Of a stretch of DNA of 64,000 bases, positions 9,178 to 16,863 are shown piece by piece (position 1 is the stretch's first letter; every line of letters begins with the position of its first letter). A model generated the notes under the pieces. That model had not been told where the DNA came from. It was given only the letters and a program-made list of their open reading frames with translations, and did no database searches. The translations under genes and the position numbers were made by a program. Source of the DNA: an uncultured Phocaeicola sp. (lineage in GTDB: Bacteria; Bacteroidota; Bacteroidia; Bacteroidales; Bacteroidaceae); contig CALUJA010000006.1 in assembly GCA_944320845.1 (NCBI GenBank), positions 62,001 to 126,000 on the forward strand. Reading direction: 5' to 3'.

Positions 9178-10674
9178 TTATTTCCTGAATTTGTTGATAC
9201 AATCAATATATGCCTCTACCGAAGCGGCGATGATGTCGGTATTCGCCCCGAATCCGTAATACATCTGCCCGTCATATTCCACCTGCATGTGAACCTTTCC
9301 CACATCGTCGCTTCCCTTGCTGATGGCCTGGATGGTAAATTCCTTCAAGGTCATCTGCCGCTTTATAATCTGCTTGACAGCCTTTATCGCCGCATCCACC
9401 GGACCGTTTCCTGTGGCGGCCGCCTCAAAGTGCTCTCCGGAAATGTTCAGTCCAAGGCTGGCGACAGAGCGTACCCCCACTCCACTGGTCACTTGCAGAT
9501 ATTCCAGCTTGATATGATGGTTTACATTGCGGTCGGCCCCCGCCAATACCAGGATGTCATCATCCGTGATATCCTTTTTCTTGTCGGCAAGCTTCAGGAA
9601 ATCTTCATACACCTTGTCCAGCTTTTCCTGAGTCATCTCAACCCCCAGCACATGCAGACGGTGCTTCAAGGCGGCGCGGCCGCTCCGTGCCGTCAGCACA
9701 ATGGCATTGTCGTCAATGCCCACATCCTTGGGATTGATAATCTCGTAAGTCTGTACATTCTTCAAAACCCCGTCTTGATGGATGCCCGACGAGTGTGCGA
9801 ACGCGTTGCGCCCCACGATTGCCTTATTGGGCTGAACAGGCATGTTCATCAAACTGGAAACCATCCGGCTTGTCGGATAGATTTTCTGCGTGTTGATATT
9901 CGTATCTATATCAATGCCTTTATGACAACGCAATATCATGGCCACCTCTTCCAAAGCCGTATTTCCGGCGCGCTCCCCGACACCGTTGATTGTCACCTCT
10001 ACCTGACGGGCGCCGTTCAACACTCCGCTGATGGTATTGGCCGTGGCCATTCCCAAATCATTGTGGCAATGCGTAGAAATGACAGCCCTGTCGATTCCGT
10101 CCACATGGTCCATCAGATATTTTATCTTGGCCCCATACTCATCCGGCAGGCAGTATCCCGTAGTATCAGGAATATTCACCACCGTTGCTCCCGCCTTGAT
10201 TACGGCTTCTATCACACGGGCCAGATATTCGTTTTCCGTCCGTCCGGCATCTTCCGCATAAAACTCCACATCCTCCACATAGCGGCGGGCGTACTTCACG
10301 GCAGCCACGGCCCGCTCGATAATCTCCTCGCGCGTAGAATTGAACTTATACTTGATATGCGGGTCTGAAGTTCCGATTCCCGTATGTATCCGTTTGTGCT
10401 TGGCATACTTCAGCGCCTCGGCTGCCACATCAATGTCTTTCTGCACCGCCCGTGTCAGCGCGCAAATCGTAGGCCATGTCACAGCCTTTGATATTTCAAT
10501 CACCGAATTAAAGTCACCCGGACTTGACACGGGGAAGCCTGCCTCGATGACATCCACCCCTAAAGCCTCCAGTTGCTTTGCCACCTGAATCTTTTCCACC
10601 GTATTCAACTGACAGCCGGGAACCTGTTCCCCGTCGCGAAGCGTGGTATCAAAAATAAACAATCTTTCACTCAT
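9178..10674 (-). CDS. leuA: 2-isopropylmalate synthase
   Basis: LeuA (498 residues) condenses acetyl-CoA and 2-oxoisovalerate, the committed step of leucine synthesis. The N-terminal barrel begins [14 protein letters not shown]; the metal-binding HCHNDLGMA lies near residue 203; [13 protein letters not shown] follows; the C-terminal regulatory domain (about 370-498) suggests leucine feedback inhibition, as known for the family. It is the first structural gene of the leu operon. Its ATG lies about 40 bases beyond an intrinsic terminator that forms part of a leader attenuator (leader peptide at 10769-10855), so expression of all five genes probably depends on branched-chain aminoacyl-tRNA supply. 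Confidence 0.95.
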   Translation of the reverse strand: MSERLFIFDTTLRDGEQVPGCQLNTVEKIQVAKQLEALGVDVIEAGFPVSSPGDFNSVIEISKAVTWPTICALTRAVQKDIDVAAEALKYAKHKRIHTGIGTSDPHIKYKFNSTREEIIERAVAAVKYARRYVEDVEFYAEDAGRTENEYLARVIEAVIKAGATVVNIPDTTGYCLPDEYGAKIKYLMDHVDGIDRAVISTHCHNDLGMATANTISGVLNGARQVEVTINGVGERAGNTALEEVAMILRCHKGIDIDTNINTQKIYPTSRMVSSLMNMPVQPNKAIVGRNAFAHSSGIHQDGVLKNVQTYEIINPKDVGIDDNAIVLTARSGRAALKHRLHVLGVEMTQEKLDKVYEDFLKLADKKKDITDDDILVLAGADRNVNHHIKLEYLQVTSGVGVRSVASLGLNISGEHFEAAATGNGPVDAAIKAVKQIIKRQMTLKEFTIQAISKGSDDVGKVHMQVEYDGQMYYGFGANTDIIAASVEAYIDCINKFRK

Positions 10675-10711
10675 AGTTCTTATTGGTTTTTACATGTCTT
10701 CGTTTTCCAAG

Positions 10712-10748
10712 AAAAAAGCCTTTCGCACAAGGAAGTGAGAAAGGCTTT
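10712..10748 (-). terminator. leu leader attenuator terminator
   Basis: On the minus strand AAAGCCTTTC (10748-10739) pairs with GAAAGGCTTT (10724-10715), a 10-bp stem with further CAC/GTG pairing in the loop, and a run of six T ending at 10712. It lies between the leader peptide stop and leuA. Its loop strand CTCACTTCC (10739-10731) is complementary, with one G-U, to GGAAGTGGG inside the leader ORF (10784-10792), giving a candidate antiterminator. Confidence 0.85.
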
Positions 10749-10768
10749 ATATCATTCAGTTTTTACAT

Positions 10769-10855
10769 TCAATACGCACACGACCCACTTCCCACCGGGA
10801 TTTCCAGCAGAATAATCAGACCGCATAGCAAAATATGTAAAAACATTCCGTTCAT
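10769..10855 (-). CDS. leuL: leu operon leader peptide
   Basis: A 28-codon ORF, ATG at 10855 and TGA at 10769, too short for routine gene calling. Residues 6-21 are LHILLCGLIILLEIPV; 11 of the 28 residues are Leu, Ile or Val. It begins about 18 bases after the predicted transcript start and ends 20 bases before the attenuator hairpin. Codons 22-24 (Gly-Ser-Gly) lie in the strand that can pair with the terminator loop. The inferred role is classical: ribosome stalling at scarce Leu/Ile/Val codons frees the antiterminator and lets transcription reach leuA; a ribosome reaching the stop codon lets the terminator fold. The symbol is given by analogy to other leu leaders. Confidence 0.8.
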   Translation of the reverse strand: MNGMFLHILLCGLIILLEIPVGSGSCAY

Positions 10856-10879
10856 TCTTTTATGTTTTATTTTCGGATG

Positions 10880-10909
10880 CAAAGGTAAACAATATTTCAG
10901 AACGACAAA
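10880..10909 (-). promoter_or_regulatory. Promoter of the leu operon
   Basis: Minus-strand TTTG (10909-10906), an 18-base spacer and TACCTTTG (10887-10880) fit the Bacteroidota consensus. The predicted start near 10873 puts the leader peptide ATG 18 bases downstream. The rest of the 310-base gap between pncB and leuA (about 10910-10985) shows nothing else I recognise. Confidence 0.75.
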
Positions 10910-10985
10910 ATAAAAATGAAAGATTTTTATCCGAATCCACTACAGATTATAGCACAATCCCTCAAAATAAGAGACAATCGAAACC

Positions 10986-12158
10986 TCATTCGCTCTCTAT
11001 GCGCAATTCATGCAGGCAGGCCTCCACTTCGCTGATGCTTCCCATGTGTTTGCCCATGTCGTCCGACAGCTTGACACACTCGCGCCACTCCTGATTCACG
11101 TTCATCTTGCAGCGCGACAGCTTCATCACGATGTTTGAAGGCCGGTAACCCGTGTCGTTGGTCAGGTTCGTACCGATGCCGAAAGAGCAGCGAATCTTTC
11201 CACTGCAATAGTTATAGATGCTGAGCGCCTTTTCAAAATCGAGCGCGTTGCTGAATATGATGGTTTTGGCGGTAGGGTCGATTCCCAGTTCCCTGTAGCG
11301 GGCCACAAGACGGTCGACAAACTCAAACTCGTCTCCTGAATCGCAGCGCACACCGTCGAAGAGTTTTGCCTGTTTGCGGCTGAAATTCCCCAGAAACGAA
11401 TCGGATGTATAGGTATCCGACAGTGCCGTTCCCAAATCGCCGTCATATACATTCACCCAGTTTTCCAGTGCCATATAGTTGGCATGCTTATAGCCAAACT
11501 GAGCGCCATGAAACATAAACCATTCGTGCGGATGCGTCCCCATCGGCCTCATGTCATACTTCATGGCAAAATAGCAATTGGATGTCCCGGTGCAGAAGCG
11601 GGCATTCTCCTTCAGATAAGCTACCACAATGTCGTGCACCTCAAAAGAAAACCGCCGGCGGGTGCCGAACTCAGAGAAAGGCATCCCGTGCTCATTCGAC
11701 AGGGCGACCTTTCCCGCCAGCTTGTCCAATATGGCAGTCCGGTCTGGAATCCGGTTCAAAAACTGATTTTTGATTTCAGAAACGACCGCCAGGACGGGCA
11801 CTTCATAAAGCGTTGCCTTATAGAGAAAATCTGTTATCTCTATATGCAAATGCCGGTTTTCATCTAACCATACTTCTATTTTCTGCGGATTAAAGCGGAA
11901 CGATGAAAGCCACTCCCAATATACACGCGGCAGGAAACGGCAGTGCCCGCACATATATTCCAGTTCCTCCGGAGTCAAAGCCACCTGCTTCAGGTTCTGG
12001 ATTTCGTTTTTCAATGCGCTCAGGAAGCCTTCCGTATAGGCAGTTTCATCGCGGTCTTTAAAAGAGAATGTTCCCAGAGCATAAGGGAACAGCTTGATAT
12101 AAGCATACGAGGTGGTAAACTTATACAAATCGGTATCTAAAATAGTCGTAATTATCAT
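10986..12158 (-). CDS. pncB: Nicotinate phosphoribosyltransferase
   Basis: PncB (390 residues) makes nicotinate mononucleotide from nicotinate and PRPP with ATP hydrolysis, the first step of NAD salvage (Preiss-Handler route). Family features: ILDTDLYKFTTSYAYIKLFP at the N-terminus, the segment GTHPHEWFMFHGAQ (about residues 213-226), which contains the histidine region phosphorylated in the family, and GVRCDSGD (about 272-279), part of the phosphoribosyl-binding barrel. It is the last gene of the hisHAFIE-ABC-ATPase run, 24 bases after the ABC gene; the shared link to histidine synthesis may be PRPP use, which is inference. No clear terminator follows. Confidence 0.92.
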   Translation of the reverse strand: MIITTILDTDLYKFTTSYAYIKLFPYALGTFSFKDRDETAYTEGFLSALKNEIQNLKQVALTPEELEYMCGHCRFLPRVYWEWLSSFRFNPQKIEVWLDENRHLHIEITDFLYKATLYEVPVLAVVSEIKNQFLNRIPDRTAILDKLAGKVALSNEHGMPFSEFGTRRRFSFEVHDIVVAYLKENARFCTGTSNCYFAMKYDMRPMGTHPHEWFMFHGAQFGYKHANYMALENWVNVYDGDLGTALSDTYTSDSFLGNFSRKQAKLFDGVRCDSGDEFEFVDRLVARYRELGIDPTAKTIIFSNALDFEKALSIYNYCSGKIRCSFGIGTNLTNDTGYRPSNIVMKLSRCKMNVNQEWRECVKLSDDMGKHMGSISEVEACLHELRIESE

Positions 12159-12182
12159 AGCTTCTGTTTAAGGAAAAACAAT

Positions 12183-12872
12183 CTAATCCATCATCGCCGA
12201 ATCTGCCTCCACCATACGGTGATTTTCACAGCGGAACACTTTTCCGGGATATTCCGAAAGCAGATTCAGATTATGCGTTGTCATGACAATGGCCGAGCCT
12301 TGGCGGCAGATGCCATGCAACAATTCCACGATATGGCGGCCGGTCTCCACATCCAGATTTCCGGTAGGCTCATCTGCCAGTATGATTTCGGGCTTGTTCA
12401 GGATGGCACGCGCAATGACAATCCGTTGCTGCTCGCCTCCCGACAGTTCATTGGGCATCTTATATCCCTTGTTCTCCATGCCTACCTGGGTAAGCACCTC
12501 GTCAATCCGCGCCCGCAGGGCAGCCTTGTCCTTCCATCCGGTCGCCTTCAGCACAAAAGCCAGATTTTCATAGACAGTCCGGTCGGTAAGCAGCTGAAAG
12601 TCCTGAAATACGATACCCAGCTTCCGCCGCAAGGGAGCGATATCCCTGCGCTTTATTCCACGCATATTGTATCCCAATACCCATGCCTCCCCGCTACAGA
12701 CATCCAGTTCGCCGTAAACGGTCTTGAGAAAAGTAGACTTGCCGCTTCCTACCTTCCCGGTCAAATAGACAAACTCTCCCCTATGAAGCTCAAAGTTCAC
12801 ATCATAAAGCACCCCCAGCTCCTGCTGATTGATATCTACGTTCTTATACGAAACCAAAGGCTGTTCTTCCAT
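12183..12872 (-). CDS. ftsE: FtsE-like ABC ATPase
   Basis: A 229-residue single-domain ABC ATPase. Walker A is GKVGSGKST (about residues 39-47), the Q-loop QDFQLL lies near 90, the signature LSGGEQQR near 143, Walker B IILADEPTG near 163, and the H-loop TTHN near 198. Size and sequence fit the FtsE/LolD branch; FtsE partners with the membrane protein FtsX to control cell-wall hydrolysis at division. No ftsX is adjacent, which in this group is common. It lies 6 bases after hisIE and 24 before pncB, an unusual setting for a division gene. The alternative is the ATPase of a LolD/MacB-type exporter; FtsE is my best reading. Confidence 0.65.
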   Translation of the reverse strand: MEEQPLVSYKNVDINQQELGVLYDVNFELHRGEFVYLTGKVGSGKSTFLKTVYGELDVCSGEAWVLGYNMRGIKRRDIAPLRRKLGIVFQDFQLLTDRTVYENLAFVLKATGWKDKAALRARIDEVLTQVGMENKGYKMPNELSGGEQQRIVIARAILNKPEIILADEPTGNLDVETGRHIVELLHGICRQGSAIVMTTHNLNLLSEYPGKVFRCENHRMVEADSAMMD

Positions 12873-12878
12873 GCAGCA

Positions 12879-13490
12879 TCAATGTTTTTTCCAGCTTTCA
12901 CTATGGCGTTCCTTCAGCTCCCGTGCCAAATCTTCAATGCGGTATCCCTTTGCCGTCAGCAATACAATCAGATGATAAATCAAGTCCGCACCCTCGTAAA
13001 TCAGGCGTTCATCCGTCCCGTTGCAGGCCTCGATGACCGTTTCCACCGCCTCTTCGCCGACTTTCTGCGCCATCTTGTTCACCCCCGACTTAAACAGACT
13101 GGTCGTATACGACTTTTCAGGCATCTCTTCATGACGCTTGTCGATGAAGTCTTGCAGCTCCTTCAGAAACATTATGTCCTGTTCGTTCTTCTCTCCCCAA
13201 CAGGTATCTGTCCCTTTATGACATACCGGCCCTTCGGGATGTACCATAATCAGCAGCGTATCGCTGTCGCAATCCGCCTTGACCGACACGACATTCAGAA
13301 AATTTCCACTTTCCTCCCCTTTCGTCCACAGCCGGTTTTTCGTGCGGCTAAAGAAGGTCACCTTTCCAGTCTCCATAGTCTTGTCATAGGCTTCCTTGTT
13401 CATGAATCCCAGCATCAAGACTTTCTGTGTATAGTTATCTTGGATAATCGCCGGAACAAGTCCGTTCATCTTTTCAAAATCAAGTTCCAT
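12879..13490 (-). CDS. hisI: Bifunctional phosphoribosyl-AMP cyclohydrolase / phosphoribosyl-ATP pyrophosphatase
   Basis: HisIE (203 residues) catalyses the second and third steps of histidine synthesis. The N-terminal HisI domain (1-~105) holds the zinc/magnesium site DCDSDTLLIMV and HPEGPVCHKGTDTCW; the C-terminal HisE domain (~110-203) is helical with KVGEEAVETVIEA and YEGADLIYHLIVLL. The fusion is normal in Bacteroidota. It follows hisF by 8 bases and precedes the ABC ATPase by 6. Also called hisIE. Confidence 0.95.
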   Translation of the reverse strand: MELDFEKMNGLVPAIIQDNYTQKVLMLGFMNKEAYDKTMETGKVTFFSRTKNRLWTKGEESGNFLNVVSVKADCDSDTLLIMVHPEGPVCHKGTDTCWGEKNEQDIMFLKELQDFIDKRHEEMPEKSYTTSLFKSGVNKMAQKVGEEAVETVIEACNGTDERLIYEGADLIYHLIVLLTAKGYRIEDLARELKERHSESWKKH

Positions 13491-13498
13491 AATATTCG

Positions 13499-14260
13499 TT
13501 ATATAGTTTGTCTTACATTGATTCCTTCACCATAAAGATAAGCTTTCAGCTCGGGAATGGGAATCTCCCCGAAATGAAACACACTGGCGGCCAGTGCGGC
13601 ATCCGCCTTTCCGAGACGGAAAGCGTCAAGAAAATGCTCCTTCCGTCCGGCTCCCCCCGAGGCAATGACAGGAATGGTAAGGAGGTCGCCCAATTCGGCC
13701 AACGCCTCGTTGGCATATCCGTTCTTCACCCCGTCATGATCCATACTGGTGAAAAGGATTTCCCCCGCTCCGCGGTCATTCACTTCATGAGCCCACTCCA
13801 TCAGATAGCGGTCGGTCTCCAGCCGTCCCCCGTTCAGATAGCATTTCCATCCCTGCACTGTCTGGCGGGCATCTATCGCCACCACACATACCTGCGAGCC
13901 AAAATGCTTGGCTATATCGTCTATCAGCTGAGGATTACGTATGGCCGACGAATTGACCGATACCTTATCCGCCCCCGCATTCAGCAAGCGGTCTACATCC
14001 TTCAGCTCTCCGATGCCTCCCCCTACGGTAAAGGGGATATTGATTTCGGCCGCAATGCGCCGCACCAGTTCAGTAAAAGTCTTCCGCCCTTCATGGCTGG
14101 CGGTAATATCCAGATAAACCAGTTCATCCGCTCCCTGCCTGCTGTAAATCTTGCCCAACTCCACCGGGTCTCCCGCCTGCCGGAGATTGACAAAGTTCGT
14201 TCCTTTCACCGTCTGTCCGTCCTTTATATCCAGACAAGGGATAATCCGTTTTGCCAACAT
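13499..14260 (-). CDS. hisF: Imidazole glycerol phosphate synthase cyclase subunit
   Basis: HisF (253 residues) is the (beta/alpha)8 cyclase that, with ammonia from HisH, converts PRFAR to imidazole glycerol phosphate and AICAR. Motifs: [20 protein letters not shown] at the N-terminus with the catalytic Asp, [14 protein letters not shown] (first phosphate site, about residue 80), DKVSVNSSA, the catalytic Asp region [13 protein letters not shown] (about 172-180) and [10 protein letters not shown] (second phosphate site). It is 6 bases downstream of hisA and 8 upstream of hisIE. Confidence 0.96.
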   Translation of the reverse strand: MLAKRIIPCLDIKDGQTVKGTNFVNLRQAGDPVELGKIYSRQGADELVYLDITASHEGRKTFTELVRRIAAEINIPFTVGGGIGELKDVDRLLNAGADKVSVNSSAIRNPQLIDDIAKHFGSQVCVVAIDARQTVQGWKCYLNGGRLETDRYLMEWAHEVNDRGAGEILFTSMDHDGVKNGYANEALAELGDLLTIPVIASGGAGRKEHFLDAFRLGKADAALAASVFHFGEIPIPELKAYLYGEGINVRQTI

Positions 14261-14266
14261 AGCTTC

Positions 14267-14986
14267 CTATATCAATGAACTGAGTTCCTTTAATGTTATA
14301 CGCCCCTCATAAAGAGCTTTCCCAAACACCACGGCAGGTATGCCGGCCTCATCCAGACGCAAGATGTCGTCCAGACAGCTCACTCCCCCGCTTGCTATCA
14401 GATGAAGATCGGGATAAGCCTCCATTATCTGTCTGTAAAGCTCTGTCGATGGCCCTTCCATCATCCCGTCGCGACTGATGTCCGTACACAATACCTTCAT
14501 CACACCTTTATTTATATAGTGTTCAAGAAAAGGCATCAGCTGCTGCGCACTCTCTTCCTTCCATCCGTTTACGGCTATCTTCCCGTTCTTCACATCGGCT
14601 CCCAGGATGATTTTTTCATTCCCATACTGGCCAAGCCATTTTTCAAACAGTTCCGGCTGCTTCACCGCCACGCTTCCAAGCGTCACCATCTGCGCTCCGT
14701 TGTCGAAAGCCATCACCAAATCCTCATCGCTCTTGATGCCTCCGCCAAAATCAATCCGCAGAGAAGTGCGTCCGGCTATCTGATCCAAGACACGATAATT
14801 GACCACATGCTGCGAAGCAGCGCCGTCCAAGTCCACTACATGCAGACGCTGGATGCCGTAAGCCTCCAGTTCCTTGGCCACTTCCACCGGATTTTCACTG
14901 TAAATCCGCTTCAATTCATAATTTCCTTGCGAAAGCCGGACACATTTCCCGTCAATCAAGTCGATGGCCGGAATCAGTTCTATCAT
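14267..14986 (-). CDS. hisA: ProFAR isomerase
   Basis: HisA (239 residues) isomerises ProFAR to PRFAR. It starts MIELIPAIDLIDGKCVRL, placing the catalytic Asp near residue 8; FGGGIKSDED marks the first phosphate site; CTDISRDGMMEGPS (about 165-178) carries the second catalytic Asp; LIASGGVSCLDD is the second phosphate site. It lies between hisH (12 bases) and hisF (6 bases). Confidence 0.96.
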   Translation of the reverse strand: MIELIPAIDLIDGKCVRLSQGNYELKRIYSENPVEVAKELEAYGIQRLHVVDLDGAASQHVVNYRVLDQIAGRTSLRIDFGGGIKSDEDLVMAFDNGAQMVTLGSVAVKQPELFEKWLGQYGNEKIILGADVKNGKIAVNGWKEESAQQLMPFLEHYINKGVMKVLCTDISRDGMMEGPSTELYRQIMEAYPDLHLIASGGVSCLDDILRLDEAGIPAVVFGKALYEGRITLKELSSLI

Positions 14987-14998
14987 AATCCACTCAAA

Positions 14999-15589
14999 TT
15001 AAAGATTCAAAAAATTGGTAAGAATACGCTCGCCCACACTTCCACTCTTTTCAGGATGAAACTGCGTGGCATAAAAATTGTCCTTATGCAGAGCCGCGCT
15101 GAAAGGATGGATATAGTCGGTCACCGCAGCAGTATATTCATTCAGAGGGACATAATAGCTGTGCACAAAATACACAAACTCTCCTCCCTTAAAGCCGTCG
15201 AACAGGGGAGTGCCTGTTTCCGTCAGGGTATTCCATCCCATATGAGGCACCTTGTCGGCATGCCGCCGGGGACGGAAACGTTTTACCTCCGCATCGAATA
15301 TACCCAAACAGTCTGTATCACCCTCTTCCGAGCGGCGGCACATCAGCTGCATCCCCAGACAAATGCCCAGCACAGGCTGTTTCAGCTCTTTGATGAAAGT
15401 GTCAAGCCCGTTTTTGCGCAGATGGTTCATCGTGGTTTCCGCCTCTCCCACACCGGGGAAAATAATCCTGTCGGCTTTCCGCAAGATTTCTTTGTCCGAT
15501 GTGACAAGGGGTTCCACGCCCAGGCGCTTCAAGGCATAATCTACCGAAAAGATATTGCCTGCATTATATTTTATGATGGCTACCTGCAT
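14999..15589 (-). CDS. hisH: Imidazole glycerol phosphate synthase glutaminase subunit
   Basis: HisH (196 residues) is the class I glutamine amidotransferase partner of HisF. The nucleophile is in GICLGMQLM (Cys near residue 78) and the His-Glu pair in ATQFHPEKSG (near 177-179), so the triad is complete; the N-terminal IKYNAGNIFSVDYALKRLG is family-typical. It is first in the run hisH-hisA-hisF-hisIE-ftsE-pncB. The other his genes (G, D, C, B) are not in this window. A good promoter lies 35 bases upstream; I see no histidine leader peptide here. Confidence 0.95.
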   Translation of the reverse strand: MQVAIIKYNAGNIFSVDYALKRLGVEPLVTSDKEILRKADRIIFPGVGEAETTMNHLRKNGLDTFIKELKQPVLGICLGMQLMCRRSEEGDTDCLGIFDAEVKRFRPRRHADKVPHMGWNTLTETGTPLFDGFKGGEFVYFVHSYYVPLNEYTAAVTDYIHPFSAALHKDNFYATQFHPEKSGSVGERILTNFLNL

Positions 15590-15622
15590 TTCCTATTCAT
15601 TTTGATACACGATTCGTTGCTG

Positions 15623-15653
15623 CAAAAATAACGAAATATAATTTTACACCAAG
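15623..15653 (-). promoter_or_regulatory. Promoter of the hisH-hisA-hisF-hisIE run
   Basis: Minus-strand CTTG (15653-15650), a 19-base spacer, then TATTTTTG (15630-15623), close to TTTG-N19-TAnnTTTG. Confidence 0.65.
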
Positions 15654-15676
15654 AACAAGTAACAAAAAGTTTGGGC

Positions 15677-16615
15677 TCAACGCTTGTTTGTTTCGTAATT
15701 CTTGAAATTTCCGGTTATCAGACTTTCACTTTCCGGATTCAGCTCGATGGCCCGCTTCATGTCTTCGGCCGCGCCTTCCTTGTCATCCTTCAGCAGCCGG
15801 GCGCGTCCCCGCTCCTGATAAAGGCGGGCATTGCCGGGCATCAGCTCCAAAGCCTCGGTATAATTATCGGCAGCCCGGTCAAACTCCTTCTGCAAAAGGA
15901 GCAGTTCTCCTTTCAGCAGATAGGCTTCCTCGCAGAAAGGGTCGAGCGAAGTCACGCGGTCAAAGCATTCGCAGGCAGCGGAAGCATCTCCCTGTGCCGC
16001 CGCAATCCGGCCTTCAAGCAGCAGAGCCTCCTCATTCTCCGGGTCAAGCTGCAAGACCTTATCCGCATCCTCCCGGGCATCCTTTATCTGGCGCATGTCC
16101 CATAAGGTCTCCGCCCTCAGCAGATAGGCATCCGCATACTGTTCGTTTTGCGCTATCGCCTTTGTCAGCATGACTATCGCCTGCAAGTCGTTATGCAGTC
16201 CTCTTGCGGCACGGGCGGCCTGATAACAGGCCGTGGCGTTTGTCTCGTCCAGAGCCAGCGCCTTCCGGCATGCCTCGTCCATCGCCGCATAGTCTTCCTG
16301 CATGTGGCAGACATCGGCCAAGGCCAGCAGCGCATTCACGTTTCCTGCATCCTTTTCCGTCAGGCGAACCAGAGCCGCACGCGCGTCGTCAATCCGTCCC
16401 GCCCGCAGACAAGCGTTTGCCAGCAGGCCCAATGTCTCCGGCTCCGCATTCAAAGCCACTGCATTCTCAAAGCATCTGATGGCGTAGTCAAGCTGCCCGA
16501 TATTGCGGGCACGGATACCGTCGTATTTCAAAATCTCAAAATTCTTCTCCTCCTGTTTGTCCGTCTGTTTCTCATCCGGCTTCCCTCCGCCGAATATCGA
16601 TGACAATATTCCCAT
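15677..16615 (-). CDS. TPR-repeat protein
   Basis: A 312-residue protein made almost entirely of tetratricopeptide repeats: about eight 34-residue units from residue ~30 to the end, with the usual A/Y/F/P spacing (for example NIGQLDYAIRCFENAVALN, and PGNARLYQERGRARLLKDDK near the C-terminus). The N-terminal MGILSSIFGGGKPDEKQ is a short flexible segment without a clear signal peptide, so a cytoplasmic scaffold role is likely. No enzyme domain is present. It has its own -7 box (TATATTTG on the minus strand, 16665-16658). It ends 87 bases before hisH and may partly read into it. Its partner is unknown. Confidence 0.75.
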   Translation of the reverse strand: MGILSSIFGGGKPDEKQTDKQEEKNFEILKYDGIRARNIGQLDYAIRCFENAVALNAEPETLGLLANACLRAGRIDDARAALVRLTEKDAGNVNALLALADVCHMQEDYAAMDEACRKALALDETNATACYQAARAARGLHNDLQAIVMLTKAIAQNEQYADAYLLRAETLWDMRQIKDAREDADKVLQLDPENEEALLLEGRIAAAQGDASAACECFDRVTSLDPFCEEAYLLKGELLLLQKEFDRAADNYTEALELMPGNARLYQERGRARLLKDDKEGAAEDMKRAIELNPESESLITGNFKNYETNKR

Positions 16616-16716
16616 AATATATTGATATTTATGTTTTTCTGTTCAGTCTTCCTTCTGCAAATATACAACAATAAGCCGAAGAAGGAAAAGATTCCCCTCT
16701 ATTAATCGCAAAATCA

Positions 16717-16758
16717 TTTCCGGTCAGGTCAGACAGAAATTTCTGCCCTGACCGGAAA
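16717..16758 (-). terminator. Long hairpin downstream of the sugar symporter
   Basis: A 12-bp perfect stem (16717-16728 with 16747-16758) with an inner CAGAAA/TTTCTG palindrome in the loop. On the minus strand the tail TGATTTTGC is only weakly T-rich, so this may be a terminator or an RNA 3'-end stabiliser for the symporter transcript. The remainder of 16616-16863 shows no gene. Confidence 0.5.
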
Positions 16759-16863
16759 AAATTTCACCCGCATGAAAAGCCAAGGGGCACGCCGCCTTGC
16801 CGCAGACAAGACAGCACACCCCTTCACCCGTTTCCGAAGAAAGCCGCAGCAGGCCCCTTCCGG

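Noticed and set aside
12219-13535. Long plus-strand open frame opposite the FtsE-like gene and hisIE
   Set aside because: Shadow of conserved genes on the other strand; no motif and no upstream signal. The same applies to similar frames at 8057-9028, 14402-15631 and 39086-40321.
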